Shown here in pieces: positions 1 to 8,971 of a DNA stretch of 32,484 nucleotides. The notes beneath the pieces are model-generated. The model did no database searches. It was not told the DNA's origin and saw only the letters and a program-made list of their open reading frames with translations. The DNA is from Leptolyngbya sp. Heron Island J (lineage in GTDB: Bacteria > Cyanobacteriota > Cyanobacteriia > Phormidesmidales > Phormidesmidaceae). Position 1 is the stretch's first letter; every line of letters begins with the position of its first letter. Location of the stretch: NCBI RefSeq assembly GCF_000482245.1, contig NZ_AWNH01000019.1:1-32484 (forward strand), given 5' to 3'. A program made the translations under genes and the position numbers.

Positions 1-319
<319 letters not shown>

Positions 320-352
320 TCGTCTTGGTTTTTTGTAACCTAGATTAGTCGA

Positions 353-382
353 AAGGCCCTCTATCTTCGGATGGGGGGCCTT
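353..382 (+). terminator. Probable terminator of psbA
   Basis: An AAGGCCC arm (353-359) pairs with GGGCCTT (376-382) about 35 nt after the psbA stop. The sequence after it is only mildly T-rich (AATGTTTT), so this is a plausible but not ideal intrinsic terminator. Confidence 0.6.
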
Positions 383-423
383 AATGTTTTAAATGTGTTT
401 TCTATAAATAATTTTCTAATGAG

Positions 424-449
424 AAAGGGAAGCTTTATAGCTTCTCTTT
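424..449. repeat. Inverted repeat between psbA and the 83-aa gene
   Basis: AAAGGGAAGCT (424-434) and AGCTTCTCTTT (439-449) form an 11-bp stem with one G-T wobble and a 4-nt loop. It lies between two convergent genes and may act as a weak bidirectional terminator. No clear T-run follows on either strand. Confidence 0.45.
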
Positions 450-549
450 ATGGCTAATGATTCAGATGACTTTTTGAATGAAATTAACTAATCTTAGAGA
501 GATTAAACGTTGAACTTGAAGCTCTCTACTACCGTTAATTGAAGCCTGA

Positions 550-801
550 TTAATAGGCAAGAGTTTCCAGTGTTTCGCGCAAATATCGTCTGACTAAGTG
601 CTCCAGTGGAGTTTTGTCCAAGATATCAGAGGGTAGTTCTGACTTCCAACGCTGAAACCCTGCACTATTACAGATAGCGCGTTGTAAGCTTAGCCACACA
701 TTTGTGTCTTCAGAGCTAAATAGATTAGAGGATATATTAGCCATAGGTTTCCCTGCGTAAGCTGACTTAATAAATACTGCAGTGTATTCTGTTATTACCA
801 T
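550..801 (-). CDS. Small conserved hypothetical protein (83 aa or 64 aa)
   Basis: This small soluble protein has no known function. Its C-terminal half (GFQRW, then LVRRYLRETLETLAY at the very end) resembles a family of short proteins that I recall as widespread in cyanobacteria; the name and role are not known to me. No membrane segment or signal peptide is visible. The first ATG at 801 lacks a clear ribosome site. The internal ATG at 744 (MANISSNLF...) is preceded by AGGGA about 6 nt upstream and may be the true start, giving 64 residues. The gene stands alone, converging on psbA and lying downstream of the infB terminators on the same strand, so it probably has its own promoter. Confidence 0.7.
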   Translation of the reverse strand: MVITEYTAVFIKSAYAGKPMANISSNLFSSEDTNVWLSLQRAICNSAGFQRWKSELPSDILDKTPLEHLVRRYLRETLETLAY

Positions 802-869
802 AACGCAGCTATCCAGGAGATGTTGTGCCTATAGTCACGGTTTGTATTGAGTTATTTCTAGCTCTCATA

Positions 870-918
870 CAACAAAGGGAGACCGATTTAAAAGCTTCTC
901 CCTTTGTTGCAATTTTTT
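870..918 (+). terminator. Strong plus-strand intrinsic terminator with no obvious gene
   Basis: A perfect 13-bp stem (CAACAAAGGGAGA, 870-882, with TCTCCCTTTGTTG, 897-909) is followed on the plus strand by CAATTTTTTGG. The six Ts lie at 913-918. The minus-strand side has no T-run. The nearest annotated plus-strand gene is psbA, over 500 nt upstream, which already has its own hairpin. Confidence 0.75.
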
Positions 919-922
919 GGCA

Positions 923-961
923 AAAACCTATGGGGCATGAACAGATTTCCTAATAGGTTTT
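923..961 (-). terminator. Terminator of the rimP-nusA-ylxR-infB cluster
   Basis: Read on the minus strand, AAAACCTAT (961-953) pairs with ATAGGTTTT (931-923), and the right arm runs into a short T stretch. It lies 17 nt after the infB stop. The loop is long (21 nt), so the strength is uncertain. Confidence 0.6.
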
Positions 962-977
962 GCTAGCACGATCTTAA

Positions 978-3935
978 TTAAGAACGACCTGCTAAAGTAC
1001 GTCGTTTCGTCACCATCTTAAAGGCTTCGATCCGATCTCCTTCTTGCCAATTGCTGAACTTGTCAACACCGATACCACACTCAAAGCCGGAAGCTACTTC
1101 TTTTACATCGTCGCGCATACGCTTCAATGAATCTAGATTGCCTTCGTATACCTGAGAGCCATTACGCATAACGCGAATCTTACAGTTGCGTGTCACCTTG
1201 CCAGATAGCACGTAGCAACCTGCCACAGCTCCTTTACGGACTGGGAAGACCGCACGAACTTCGACTTCACCTAAGGCTTCTTCCACCAATTCAGGCTCAA
1301 GCAGACCTTCCATAGCGCCTTCGATATCTTCAAGGAGCTTATAGATGATGTCGTAGTCGCGAATATCCACGCCCAGTCGATCGGAGGCCTGCTGCGCACC
1401 CGGTGCAAGGGTTGTATTGAAGCCGATGATGACAGCGCCACTGGCAGCAGCTAGGTCAACATCAGTCTCACTAATTTCCCCTGGGGCAGCCATCAGCACT
1501 CGGATTTGTACCTCGTCTTGAGGCAGCTGCTGTAAAGATGCCAAGATAGCTTCGACAGACCCTTGAACATCTGCCTTCAGTAAGATGTTCAGTTCCTTCA
1601 GTTCACCTTCTTGGGCTTGGGCTGAGAGGGTATTTAAGGTAACCCGACGGGATGCCATAGCCTGCTGTAGCCTTGACTGACGCTGGTCAGCAGCACGATT
1701 ATCAGCAACGGCACGCGCTTCTTTCTCGGATTCAAAGACTTCAAACTCATCACCTGCTTGGGGGACGTCGTTTAAGCCTAAGACCTCTACGGCAAAGGAT
1801 GGCGATGCTGCTTCGACCCGGTTTAGTCGATCATCCAGCATAGCTCTCACTTTACCAAAGACAGATCCGACCACCATCGAGTCTCCGATCTTCAAGGTGC
1901 CGTTCTGTATGAGTAAAGTTGCAACTGGGCCCCGTGCTTTGTCTAGGTTGGCCTCAATAACGGTGCCCCTTGCCAGTCGGTCAGGATTAGCATGGAGATC
2001 CTCAACTTCAGCCTGTAGCAAGAGCATTTCCAGCAATAGATCTAGGTTCTCACCAGTGAGGGCACTGACGGGTACCATGATGCTGTCGCCACCCCATTCT
2101 TCAGGTACAAGACCTTGCTCCATCAGTTCTTGCTTAACGCGGTCGGGGTTAGCTGTTTCCTTATCGACTTTGTTGATGGCTGTGACAATGGGCACTTGCG
2201 CTGCTTTTGCATGGCTAATTGCCTCGATAGTCTGAGGACGGACGCCGTCATCAGCTGCAACTACTAACACTGCGATGTCGGTAACACGAGTACCGCGAGC
2301 TCGCATGGCTGTAAATGCTTCGTGGCCAGGTGTATCTAGGAAGACGACTTGGCGACTATCGCCATCGTGATCAACGTCAACATGGTAAGCACCAATATGC
2401 TGGGTAATACCACCTGCTTCACCGCTGGCAACCTTGGCTTCACGGATGGCATCTAGTAGTGATGTTTTACCGTGGTCAACGTGGCCCATGATGGTGACCA
2501 CAGGTGGCCGCTGCTTCAGGTTCTCCAGGTCACCTTCGTCTAGCATCTCAGTGGTCTTCTTCGCTTCAGACTCGGCCTCAGCGGTTTCCACTTCAATCTC
2601 AAATGCTTCCGCTACCATCTTGGCTGTGGGAATATCCAAGGTCTGGTTGATATTGGTAGCAATGCCTTTGAAGAATAAGAACTTGATAACTTCAGTTTCA
2701 GGTTCTCTAATTTCCTGAGCTAGCTCATGTACGGTTAACCCATTGGTGAGCACAATTAGTTCAGGCTTTTCTTCGACGACTTCGACTTTGCGATCGCGCC
2801 GATTATTTCGTGACGACCCACCCCGACTGGGCATAGAGCGACTCTTAACCGTTGCTGGTTTGGCCTGACTCTGATGGGACTTGGGTTTTGGCGGCCGCAT
2901 TAGCGAAATACTGATTGGAGTTGCAGCGCTATCTCCAGATAAACCAGCCTCTAGCTCGTCGATATCATCGTCATCGTCCAGACGCTGGGCGCGGCGTTTC
3001 TTCGTCGCATTCTTGCTTGCGCGCTGCCGCATTTCCTCTTCTTCACTTTCTCCACGCGGCTTACCTCGTTTGGGCGGACGTGCTGGTGCTGCAGGCCGAC
3101 GAACATCAGGCCGACGAGGCGCACCGACCAAAACAGGTCCTGTATTCTCCTCAACTTCAGCCCCTTCACCGTTATCCAACTGACCGCTGTCAGAACCATT
3201 GGGTTTTGGTCGACGAGCCTCAACAACAGGCTTAGGCTTTAAGCTGGGCTTTTCCTTCAGTAAAGTAGGCTTCGCCTTGACTTCTCCAGCACTAACCTCT
3301 GTAACTGGAATCTTCTTACCTTCTGAATCCCCCCGATCTCGCTTCACCATCTTCGGCCGTGGTGCAGGTGAACGCGATGGCGGTGATACCAACTTAGGTT
3401 GAATTAGCTGTGGTGTAGATTCACCCGAAGAGTCCTGGTCGGCTGGCTTTTGACCAGATGCGGCAGCAGCTGGTCTGGACGCAGGTCGAGGAACTGGCTT
3501 TTGCGGCGGCTTGATCGCCGGTTTAGAAGGCCCTCCTGGGCGGTTCGGTGGCTGCCTGAGGTTGTCTGAAGGTTGCTCAGAGTCAGAGGAAGCATGTGCA
3601 GGAGCCTGAGGTTGTGCAGCCCTCCTCTCAGGAGGACGTGGCTCCGGTGATTGATGTCGCCGAACTTCTAATATCTGCTGCTTGCGAACAGGGCGATTTG
3701 GCGCTTTCGGCTTTGTCAGTGTTGGCTTTTGCTTAGGTTTAGGAGTCGGTTTTTGCAGTGATCGCTTTGGTGTCCCTGCTGCAGCCGCACGTATCCGCTC
3801 CGCATCTGATTCAGTAATGGTACTACTATGACTTTTTACCGCAATTTCTAAACGTTCACAGATGGCCAGAATATCTTTATTGTCTAAATCTAACTCCCGA
3901 GATAACTCATATATCCTGACTTTGCCATTGTTCAT
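978..3935 (-). CDS. infB: Translation initiation factor IF-2
   Basis: IF-2 is the GTPase that places initiator tRNA on the 30S subunit and promotes subunit joining. The 985-residue product begins with an IF2-N fold ([19 protein letters not shown]). A roughly 350-residue basic, Pro/Lys/Arg-rich and probably disordered stretch follows, with a second IF2-N-like segment near 395-445. The G domain has G1 GHVDHGKT (484-491), G3 DTPGH (534-538) and G4 NKVD (588-591). Domains II-IV and the C-terminal tRNA-binding region complete the protein. Long N-termini are usual for cyanobacterial IF-2. The ATG at 3935 has GAGGA upstream at suitable distance. It is the last gene of the rimP-nusA-ylxR-infB cluster but is separated from ylxR by 275 nt, which may carry its own promoter or leader. 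Confidence 0.98.
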   Translation of the reverse strand: MNNGKVRIYELSRELDLDNKDILAICERLEIAVKSHSSTITESDAERIRAAAAGTPKRSLQKPTPKPKQKPTLTKPKAPNRPVRKQQILEVRRHQSPEPRPPERRAAQPQAPAHASSDSEQPSDNLRQPPNRPGGPSKPAIKPPQKPVPRPASRPAAAASGQKPADQDSSGESTPQLIQPKLVSPPSRSPAPRPKMVKRDRGDSEGKKIPVTEVSAGEVKAKPTLLKEKPSLKPKPVVEARRPKPNGSDSGQLDNGEGAEVEENTGPVLVGAPRRPDVRRPAAPARPPKRGKPRGESEEEEMRQRASKNATKKRRAQRLDDDDDIDELEAGLSGDSAATPISISLMRPPKPKSHQSQAKPATVKSRSMPSRGGSSRNNRRDRKVEVVEEKPELIVLTNGLTVHELAQEIREPETEVIKFLFFKGIATNINQTLDIPTAKMVAEAFEIEVETAEAESEAKKTTEMLDEGDLENLKQRPPVVTIMGHVDHGKTSLLDAIREAKVASGEAGGITQHIGAYHVDVDHDGDSRQVVFLDTPGHEAFTAMRARGTRVTDIAVLVVAADDGVRPQTIEAISHAKAAQVPIVTAINKVDKETANPDRVKQELMEQGLVPEEWGGDSIMVPVSALTGENLDLLLEMLLLQAEVEDLHANPDRLARGTVIEANLDKARGPVATLLIQNGTLKIGDSMVVGSVFGKVRAMLDDRLNRVEAASPSFAVEVLGLNDVPQAGDEFEVFESEKEARAVADNRAADQRQSRLQQAMASRRVTLNTLSAQAQEGELKELNILLKADVQGSVEAILASLQQLPQDEVQIRVLMAAPGEISETDVDLAAASGAVIIGFNTTLAPGAQQASDRLGVDIRDYDIIYKLLEDIEGAMEGLLEPELVEEALGEVEVRAVFPVRKGAVAGCYVLSGKVTRNCKIRVMRNGSQVYEGNLDSLKRMRDDVKEVASGFECGIGVDKFSNWQEGDRIEAFKMVTKRRTLAGRS

Positions 3936-4210
3936 CCAAATATTCCTCGCAATTTTTCAAAAAAGGTGTCACATAGACTTACTGCCCTTATCGAAACGAC
4001 ATGACATCTTACCCTTGGGCATATGGGCAATATCTAATTTTATCGACTGTTGCGACTAATGTGATCAGTCTATGATCGATAAAATTGATGCTTACCCCCA
4101 TCCTCGCTCAATAATATTCTGACAGGTTCGGTGATTTCTGACCGAAAATCAGCACAGGTCTTAAATTTTACCTTAGCATCAGCCCTAAAAAACGTCTTTG
4201 GGTGGTTCGG
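3936..4210 (-). promoter_or_regulatory. Long structured infB leader region
   Basis: This 275-nt gap separates ylxR from infB, although the preceding genes of the cluster are tightly packed. It contains an 11-bp perfect inverted repeat, AATTTTATCGA (4036-4046) and TCGATAAAATT (4076-4086). Nested inside it are GACT/AGTC arms. A smaller TGATTT/AAATCA hairpin lies at 4132-4151. I see no ORF that looks real. A separate infB promoter or a regulatory 5' UTR is inferred, not shown. Confidence 0.5.
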
Positions 4211-4459
4211 TTATCCCTGAATCTGTTTATACAGTTCTTCGTAAACTTCCTCGGGAATAGCTATTCTGAGCGCCCGACCCAGTCTGTTTTTTTTGTGAGC
4301 TAAATTTAAGCAATCCAACTGAGGACAGAGATAGGCCGATCGCCCGCTACCTTTGTTGAACTGAACCGTACCTGTTGGGTGAGTGCGGACAACTCTCAGC
4401 AGCTGGCTGCGATGAACTACCTTACGGCAACTAATGCAACGTCGGTGGTTGATTGGCAC
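4211..4459 (-). CDS. ylxR: YlxR family RNA-binding protein (DUF448)
   Basis: This is an 82-residue basic protein of the YlxR/RnpM family, encoded between nusA and infB in many bacteria. B. subtilis RnpM binds RNase P RNA and modulates its activity; the role in cyanobacteria is less clear. The family marks are visible: RRCISCRKV near the N-terminus and GRSAYLC in the middle, followed by a Lys/Arg-rich stretch (HKKNRLGRALR). Length is normal. It starts 9 nt after the nusA stop, so the two are almost certainly cotranscribed and probably translationally coupled. Confidence 0.93.
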   Translation of the reverse strand: MPINHRRCISCRKVVHRSQLLRVVRTHPTGTVQFNKGSGRSAYLCPQLDCLNLAHKKNRLGRALRIAIPEEVYEELYKQIQG

Positions 4460-4468
4460 AATAACGCC

Positions 4469-5812
4469 CTATTCCTCCTCATATGCAGGTACTTCAGTTG
4501 CGATCGCTGCTGTTTCCTCTTCCTCAGCAGCAGCGGCTTCTTCAGCTGCCCTTTGCGCCGCCGCTGCCAGGTTCGCCGCTTTAATAGCTTCCATCTGAGC
4601 TGCTAGAGCTGCCGCCGCTTCCTCTTCCTGCTTACGTTTTGCTTCTAGCTGAGCCCGTACTTTTTCATCTTCAGCCTCATAGTCATACTTGGCTGAATCT
4701 TTGATATCGATTTTCCAACCAGTCAGACGTGCCGCGAGACGAACATTCTGTCCTTCCTTACCGATAGCTAAACTGAGCTGATCATCGGGGACTAAAACGT
4801 GTGCCTGACGATCCTCAGGATTCATCAGACGAACCTCATCGACGCGGGCGGGGCTGAGGGCATTGGCAATATAAGTCGCCGGATCCGGAGACCAGCGGAT
4901 AACATCTATTTTTTCACCCCGCAGTTCATTGACAACTACCTGGATGCGAGACCCTCTTGCACCAATACAGGCCCCTACAGGATCAACGTCCCGTTCCAGA
5001 GTGTCTACGGCAATCTTGGTTCTTGGACCAACTGAGCGCGATGGCGGATTAGCTTCCCGTGCGACGGCAACGATACGCACCACCTCGTCCTCGATTTCGG
5101 GGACTTCATTAGAGAATAGCTCGACCACAAGGCTAGCATCGGCCCGAGAGACCAGAAGCTGGGGGCCACGATGGGAACCCTCTGAAACTTTCTTTAGAGC
5201 GACGCGGAATGTAGCATTAGCTCGATAGTTATCATTCGGTAGCTGATCGCGCTTAAGCAACTCCGCCTCTACGTCAGGTTGGCCCACGCCGCTGCTAACG
5301 GCCATAATCACGGACTGACGTTCAAACCGCAGAACTCGCGCTTGTAGGATAGTGCCTTCTAGATCTTGAAATTCTTCCTGAATCAGACGCCGCTGCTGAT
5401 CGCGCAGTTTTTGAGCTAACACCTGTTTGGTTTGAATGGCGGCCATCCGACCAAAATCCCGTTGCTCTGGCGTAACGTCGAGGACGACTTCGTCGCCAAC
5501 CTGGGCCTCTGGCGCAACTTCGACCACTTCCGCCAAAGAAATTTGATGATCGGGGTTTTCAACTGCCTCGACAATCATCTTGCTAGATAAGACTCTAAAG
5601 CCTTCTTCTTCAGGATCTAACTCGATTGAAAAATTATCGAAATAGTCTTCATCAAATTGAGCACTATCCATGCGGCGAGTACGGCGATAACGCTCGTACC
5701 CTTTGAGAAGAGCCTCGCGCAAGGCTTGTTCTACGGCGGAACGCGGTAGATTCCGCTCGCGGCTAATGCCCTCGATCATTTCTTGTAGGCTTGGCAGACT
5801 AACCATGGACAT
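4469..5812 (-). CDS. nusA: Transcription termination/antitermination factor NusA
   Basis: NusA binds RNA polymerase and nascent RNA and controls pausing, intrinsic termination and antitermination. The 447 residues comprise an N-terminal polymerase-binding domain (about 1-130), an S1 domain (about 135-205) and two KH domains. KH1 has GACIGARGSRI near residue 280 and KH2 has LAIGKEGQNVRLAA near 350. The protein ends in an Ala/Glu-rich, probably helical or disordered tail, and lacks the E. coli-type acidic repeats, as is normal outside proteobacteria. A second in-frame ATG two codons in could also serve as start. It follows rimP by 110 nt and is tightly linked to ylxR. Confidence 0.98.
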   Translation of the reverse strand: MSMVSLPSLQEMIEGISRERNLPRSAVEQALREALLKGYERYRRTRRMDSAQFDEDYFDNFSIELDPEEEGFRVLSSKMIVEAVENPDHQISLAEVVEVAPEAQVGDEVVLDVTPEQRDFGRMAAIQTKQVLAQKLRDQQRRLIQEEFQDLEGTILQARVLRFERQSVIMAVSSGVGQPDVEAELLKRDQLPNDNYRANATFRVALKKVSEGSHRGPQLLVSRADASLVVELFSNEVPEIEDEVVRIVAVAREANPPSRSVGPRTKIAVDTLERDVDPVGACIGARGSRIQVVVNELRGEKIDVIRWSPDPATYIANALSPARVDEVRLMNPEDRQAHVLVPDDQLSLAIGKEGQNVRLAARLTGWKIDIKDSAKYDYEAEDEKVRAQLEAKRKQEEEAAAALAAQMEAIKAANLAAAAQRAAEEAAAAEEEETAAIATEVPAYEEE

Positions 5813-5922
5813 GGGCTCTCTTCTCCTTAGACAAATAGACTTTGATGCGCATAAAAGTTAAGAATGATGCTGATTTAGACCTGGTATTCTGGCGTGGCGG
5901 TTATCAGCGTATTGATCCATGG

Positions 5923-6393
5923 CTATGCTTCAACTTGATTGCTTAGCTGGACCGTTTCTATTAGCTCATTGGGTAAGGCAACACGCCGACCTCGTTGACT
6001 AATGGCGAGTTTGTTGTCTGTTCGTTCTAACAATGTACCTACCCATACCTTTTTGCCTTTATGGGGAGTATGCAGCGTGACTTCAATGGCAAACCCCTTG
6101 AAAACGATAAAGTCGCGCTCGGTCTGGAGCTGATTAGAAACTCCAGGGCTGGAAACTTCTAGAACATATGCATCTGGCAGAGTGTTAGAGATTTCTAGGG
6201 CTTCACCTAATGCAATGCTCATCCGTTCGCAATCATTGAGACTGGTATCTTCTTGTGTGAGGTTACGAACGTCAACGCGTAAAACCGGTGGGGTATGGTT
6301 GGTTTGAAAAACTGCGCCCACCACCTCCAACCCCAAGTCAGTGGCGATGGGGGTAGCTATTTCAAGGACCTGTGGAATAACAGGATGAGCCAT
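5923..6393 (-). CDS. rimP: Ribosome maturation factor RimP
   Basis: RimP assists 30S subunit maturation and is encoded immediately upstream of nusA in most bacteria. The start chosen is the ATG at 6393 (MAHPVIPQVLEIATP), giving 156 residues, the usual length. The longer reading from 6453 would add 20 hydrophobic residues unlike the family and would translate through a terminator-like hairpin. Visible features are the N-terminal domain with LGLEVVGAVF and VLRVDVRN, the segment CERMSIALGEALE, and YVLEVSSPGV before the C-terminal SH3-like domain. No good ribosome-binding site precedes the start. The gene leads the rimP-nusA-ylxR-infB cluster, and the hairpin at 6422-6444 may control it. Confidence 0.95.
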   Translation of the reverse strand: MAHPVIPQVLEIATPIATDLGLEVVGAVFQTNHTPPVLRVDVRNLTQEDTSLNDCERMSIALGEALEISNTLPDAYVLEVSSPGVSNQLQTERDFIVFKGFAIEVTLHTPHKGKKVWVGTLLERTDNKLAISQRGRRVALPNELIETVQLSNQVEA

Positions 6394-6408
6394 GGACACG
6401 TAGTAAAT

Positions 6409-6444
6409 TAAACAAAATAAAAAGTGGGCCTTAAGGTCCCACTT
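6409..6444 (-). terminator. Intrinsic terminator or attenuator immediately before rimP
   Basis: On the minus strand AAGTGGG and CCCACTT (6422-6444) form a 7-bp stem extended by an inner CC/GG with a TTAA loop. It is followed by TTTATTTTGTTT. The structure ends only about 28 nt before the rimP ATG. It either terminates the upstream epimerase gene or attenuates rimP-nusA transcription. Confidence 0.7.
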
Positions 6445-6482
6445 CCGACACAATCATTCTTGAACTGGGGCAGTCAGGGGCC

Positions 6483-6516
6483 AGTCAAAAGTTGACTTAA
6501 ATAGTACTAGTACTAT
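6483..6516. promoter_or_regulatory. Two tandem dyads in the rimP upstream region
   Basis: AGTCAA-AAG-TTGACT (6483-6497) is a perfect 6-bp inverted repeat. A perfect 16-bp palindrome, ATAGTACTAGTACTAT, lies 3 nt further on (6501-6516). Both lie between the epimerase stop and the rimP hairpin. On the minus strand TTGACT could also be a -35 box. Operator function is inferred. Confidence 0.45.
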
Positions 6517-6539
6517 GGGCCTTTGCCGCGTTACACAGT

Positions 6540-7538
6540 TTAGCGTGTTTTTCTTTGCTTTGATTCAATCCCCGTTGCTTGAAAAAGATCGGCCACTGTG
6601 GTGCAGTAGTTGTCGATGCCGAAACTGGCAGGGGTCAGGGGATTTTGATAAGTAAAGTGACGATACTTTAAACAAAAACGATCCCAATCCTCCATGCGCA
6701 CCTTAAAGAGCTTGATAAAAAAGTCAATCAGGCTTTGAGAAAGGGGAATTTGAAAGTAAATGGAGCGGCCAAGATAATGACTGACGGCAGCAACGGCATC
6801 GTCCACTGCCAGGGCCGAATTGCCTAATACCAGTTCCCTGGAATCGCCTGCTTGGGGACTATGGTCTACTAGGTAAGTGACAACCGTAGCAACATCTTTG
6901 GCGTGAATAAAGTGCAGGGTGCCGTCAGCACTGAAAAATCGAATTAGGTCGATCCATTTGGTAACTTCCGTCAACCCGCTGGATATATGGGAATAGGGTT
7001 TGTTGGTATCACCACCAAAAACGAGGGTAGGGAAGAGGGTGGTGATGTTTGGGAAAATTGCTAAATCTTTGAGCTTTTGATGGCACTGATATTTGCTGCG
7101 AATATAGTCGAAGGATACTTGACCTGCTTCTCGGAGGGGTTGGTTTTGGCGGTCTAAAATGCTGGCTGTTGAAAAGTAAAGTACCTGACGAATTCGATCT
7201 GGATCGAGCAGGGTCATTAGCTTTAAGTTAGCCGTGACATTGATGTCATAAATTGCGGGTGCGCCTCCCCAAGATGTGGCGATGAGGATGGCGGTATCTA
7301 TTGTGCCTAGCAGATCAGAGAATTGCTCTATTTCGCGGATATCGCCTTGCAGGATATGAACTCTGGATTGATTGGTGACGTCTAGCTGTAGTTTGTCAGG
7401 GTTGCGCAACAGCAGGAAAAGTTCGTGCTCGCTGTTTTGAATTAGGCTTTCAAGGACATAATGGCCAATACAGCCACTGGCACCAGTAATAAAAATTCTC
7501 TGCGGTGACGATGGGATGGCTTGTACCAGTTGACTCAC
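6540..7538 (-). CDS. NAD(P)-dependent epimerase/dehydratase family protein (extended SDR)
   Basis: This is a 332-residue extended short-chain dehydrogenase/reductase. The nucleotide-binding glycine motif GASGCIG lies at residues 19-25, after the first beta strand (RIFITGASGCIG). The catalytic YxxxK appears as YIRSK in the middle. The segment ILQGDIREIEQF with a following Asp/Ile strand fits the Rossmann fold. The C-terminal half (FIHAKDVATVVTYLV, then LVLGN) is the usual substrate-binding lobe. The substrate cannot be told from sequence; nucleotide sugars, flavonoid-like compounds and quinone-related steps all occur in the family. It sits between hemE and rimP on the same strand, 168 nt from hemE, with no functional link evident. 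Confidence 0.88.
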   Translation of the reverse strand: MSQLVQAIPSSPQRIFITGASGCIGHYVLESLIQNSEHELFLLLRNPDKLQLDVTNQSRVHILQGDIREIEQFSDLLGTIDTAILIATSWGGAPAIYDINVTANLKLMTLLDPDRIRQVLYFSTASILDRQNQPLREAGQVSFDYIRSKYQCHQKLKDLAIFPNITTLFPTLVFGGDTNKPYSHISSGLTEVTKWIDLIRFFSADGTLHFIHAKDVATVVTYLVDHSPQAGDSRELVLGNSALAVDDAVAAVSHYLGRSIYFQIPLSQSLIDFFIKLFKVRMEDWDRFCLKYRHFTYQNPLTPASFGIDNYCTTVADLFQATGIESKQRKTR

Positions 7539-7642
7539 GGTTTAATCGAGCGCGATACGCGATATTTAAGTATCCATACTATTACTTTGCGTAACAGTTA
7601 TGACAGCTGGTGTGACGCCTCGCTGAATGAATTATATAAATT

Positions 7643-7674
7643 TGCAGCCCATGCTTGGTTAGCTATGGACTGCA
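7643..7674 (-). terminator. Possible terminator of hemE
   Basis: Minus-strand TGCAGTCCAT and ATGGGCTGCA form a 10-bp stem with one G-U pair and a 12-nt loop. An A/T-rich tail (AAATTTATATAATT) follows. It lies 33 nt after the hemE stop. Confidence 0.4.
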
Positions 7675-7706
7675 GATTTACGATCTCTTTATCCGTGGAG
7701 CGAGCT

Positions 7707-8771
7707 TTAGGCTGGGACCGCCATTAGCTCTTCAAGCTGTTTAGCGGTTTCAAAGAAATGCGCTGCGTTTTCTTCGGGGGTACCAGGCAGGATACCGTGG
7801 CCTAGATTCAAAATGTGTCCACCCCGACCGGCTTTACGGACGGTGTCGAGGATGCGATCTCGAATAAAGTCCTTCGACCCAAACAGAACACCTGGATCAA
7901 CATTACCCTGGACCTTCATGTTGGGACCCAAACGACGACGAGCATCAGCCATGTCAACAGTCCAGTCGACACTGATGATATCCACACCAGACTCTCCCAT
8001 CAGTTCCAAAACACCAGCACTACCGCTGATATAAAGAATCAGTGGCGTATCTGGATGCGTTTCTTTAACCTGCCGTACCACCTGTTGCTGATAGGGCAGG
8101 GCAAAAGTGCGATAGTCTTCAGGGCTAAGCTGGCCAGCCCAAGAGTCAAACAGCTGCACCACTTGAGCGCCACAGTCAATTTGGTAGCGCACATAGGTGG
8201 CAATGCCGTCTGCCAGGTGGCTCAAAAGCTGATGTAGCATCTTGGGCTCAGAAAATGCCATGCCCTTGATCACAGAGTAGTTCTTAGAGCTCTTACCCTC
8301 AATGGCATAGGCAGCCAATGTCCAAGGAGATCCGACAAAACCTAGCACTGTAGATTCGTTGCCAACCTCTTGACGCAGGGTGGTCAGAATCTTACGGATG
8401 AAGGGCAAATCTTCCTCGGGATTTAGCGGACGCAGGGCATCAATCTGCGCTTGAGTACGAATGGCGGGTTCAATGATGGGACCTTTGCTTTCCACAATGT
8501 CAAAGGGAATGCCCATGCCTGGCAGCGGGGTCAAAATGTCGGAAAACATGATGACGCCATCGGGGCGAAACGCGCGCCAAGGCTGTAGTGAAATCTCAAT
8601 AGCAAGGTCTGCATTTTCAGAGCGCTCACGGAAGGATGGATACTTTTCCCGTAGATCGCGATATATCTTCATATATCGACCTGCCTGACGCATCATCCAG
8701 ACCGGTGGTCGATCCAAGATTTCGCCCTTGGCGGCTCTCAACAAGTAGGGCGTTTGATCGGGTTGGGTCAT
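7707..8771 (-). CDS. hemE: Uroporphyrinogen decarboxylase
   Basis: HemE decarboxylates the four acetate side chains of uroporphyrinogen III to give coproporphyrinogen III. This is the common path to heme, chlorophyll and bilins. The 354-residue length is normal. The signature [12 protein letters not shown] lies near residue 25 with the substrate-binding Arg. [12 protein letters not shown] carries the catalytic Asp near residue 85. Further family marks are [30 protein letters not shown] and HILNLGHGI with the conserved His. The upstream region, shared with a divergent phycobilin lyase gene, carries a perfect 10-bp inverted repeat. Pairing of tetrapyrrole synthesis with a bilin lyase is a sensible context. 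Confidence 0.98.
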   Translation of the reverse strand: MTQPDQTPYLLRAAKGEILDRPPVWMMRQAGRYMKIYRDLREKYPSFRERSENADLAIEISLQPWRAFRPDGVIMFSDILTPLPGMGIPFDIVESKGPIIEPAIRTQAQIDALRPLNPEEDLPFIRKILTTLRQEVGNESTVLGFVGSPWTLAAYAIEGKSSKNYSVIKGMAFSEPKMLHQLLSHLADGIATYVRYQIDCGAQVVQLFDSWAGQLSPEDYRTFALPYQQQVVRQVKETHPDTPLILYISGSAGVLELMGESGVDIISVDWTVDMADARRRLGPNMKVQGNVDPGVLFGSKDFIRDRILDTVRKAGRGGHILNLGHGILPGTPEENAAHFFETAKQLEELMAVPA

Positions 8772-8800
8772 TGAAATCTCACCACAGACTAAAAAGGTTT

Positions 8801-8836
8801 TTAATTCGCATTTGTTAGCTTATCATTGCGAATTAA
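8801..8836. promoter_or_regulatory. Perfect 10-bp inverted repeat in the hemE upstream region
   Basis: TTAATTCGCA (8801-8810) and TGCGAATTAA (8827-8836) are exact reverse complements separated by 16 nt. They lie 30-65 nt before the hemE ATG, within the 200-nt region shared with the divergent lyase gene. On the minus strand the stem is followed by AAAACCTTTTT. It could be an operator or a leader hairpin of hemE. Confidence 0.5.
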
Positions 8837-8971
8837 CCTCAATACCTGGAGACGTTTGACTTGTGTAGGTTTTGGCCAATGAACTGATGATTTTGACGTG
8901 ACCGTCACAGCGTAAACTTAAAGGCAGATAACGAATTGTGGCCCCATGTGTCATTTTATTCAGACCTATTC

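Noticed and set aside
1897-3402. Several plus-strand reading frames of 60-112 codons opposite infB
   Set aside because: They are antisense shadows of the high-quality infB frame, Ser/Arg-rich as expected from codon complement, with no protein family pattern.
6394-6453. 20-residue N-terminal extension of RimP (start at 6453)
   Set aside because: It would translate the terminator-like hairpin and add a segment unlike any RimP; the ATG at 6393 matches the family start.
8936-8971. TTG start for the phycobilin lyase
   Set aside because: The added 12 residues do not resemble the family; the ATG at 8972 gives the usual N-terminus.
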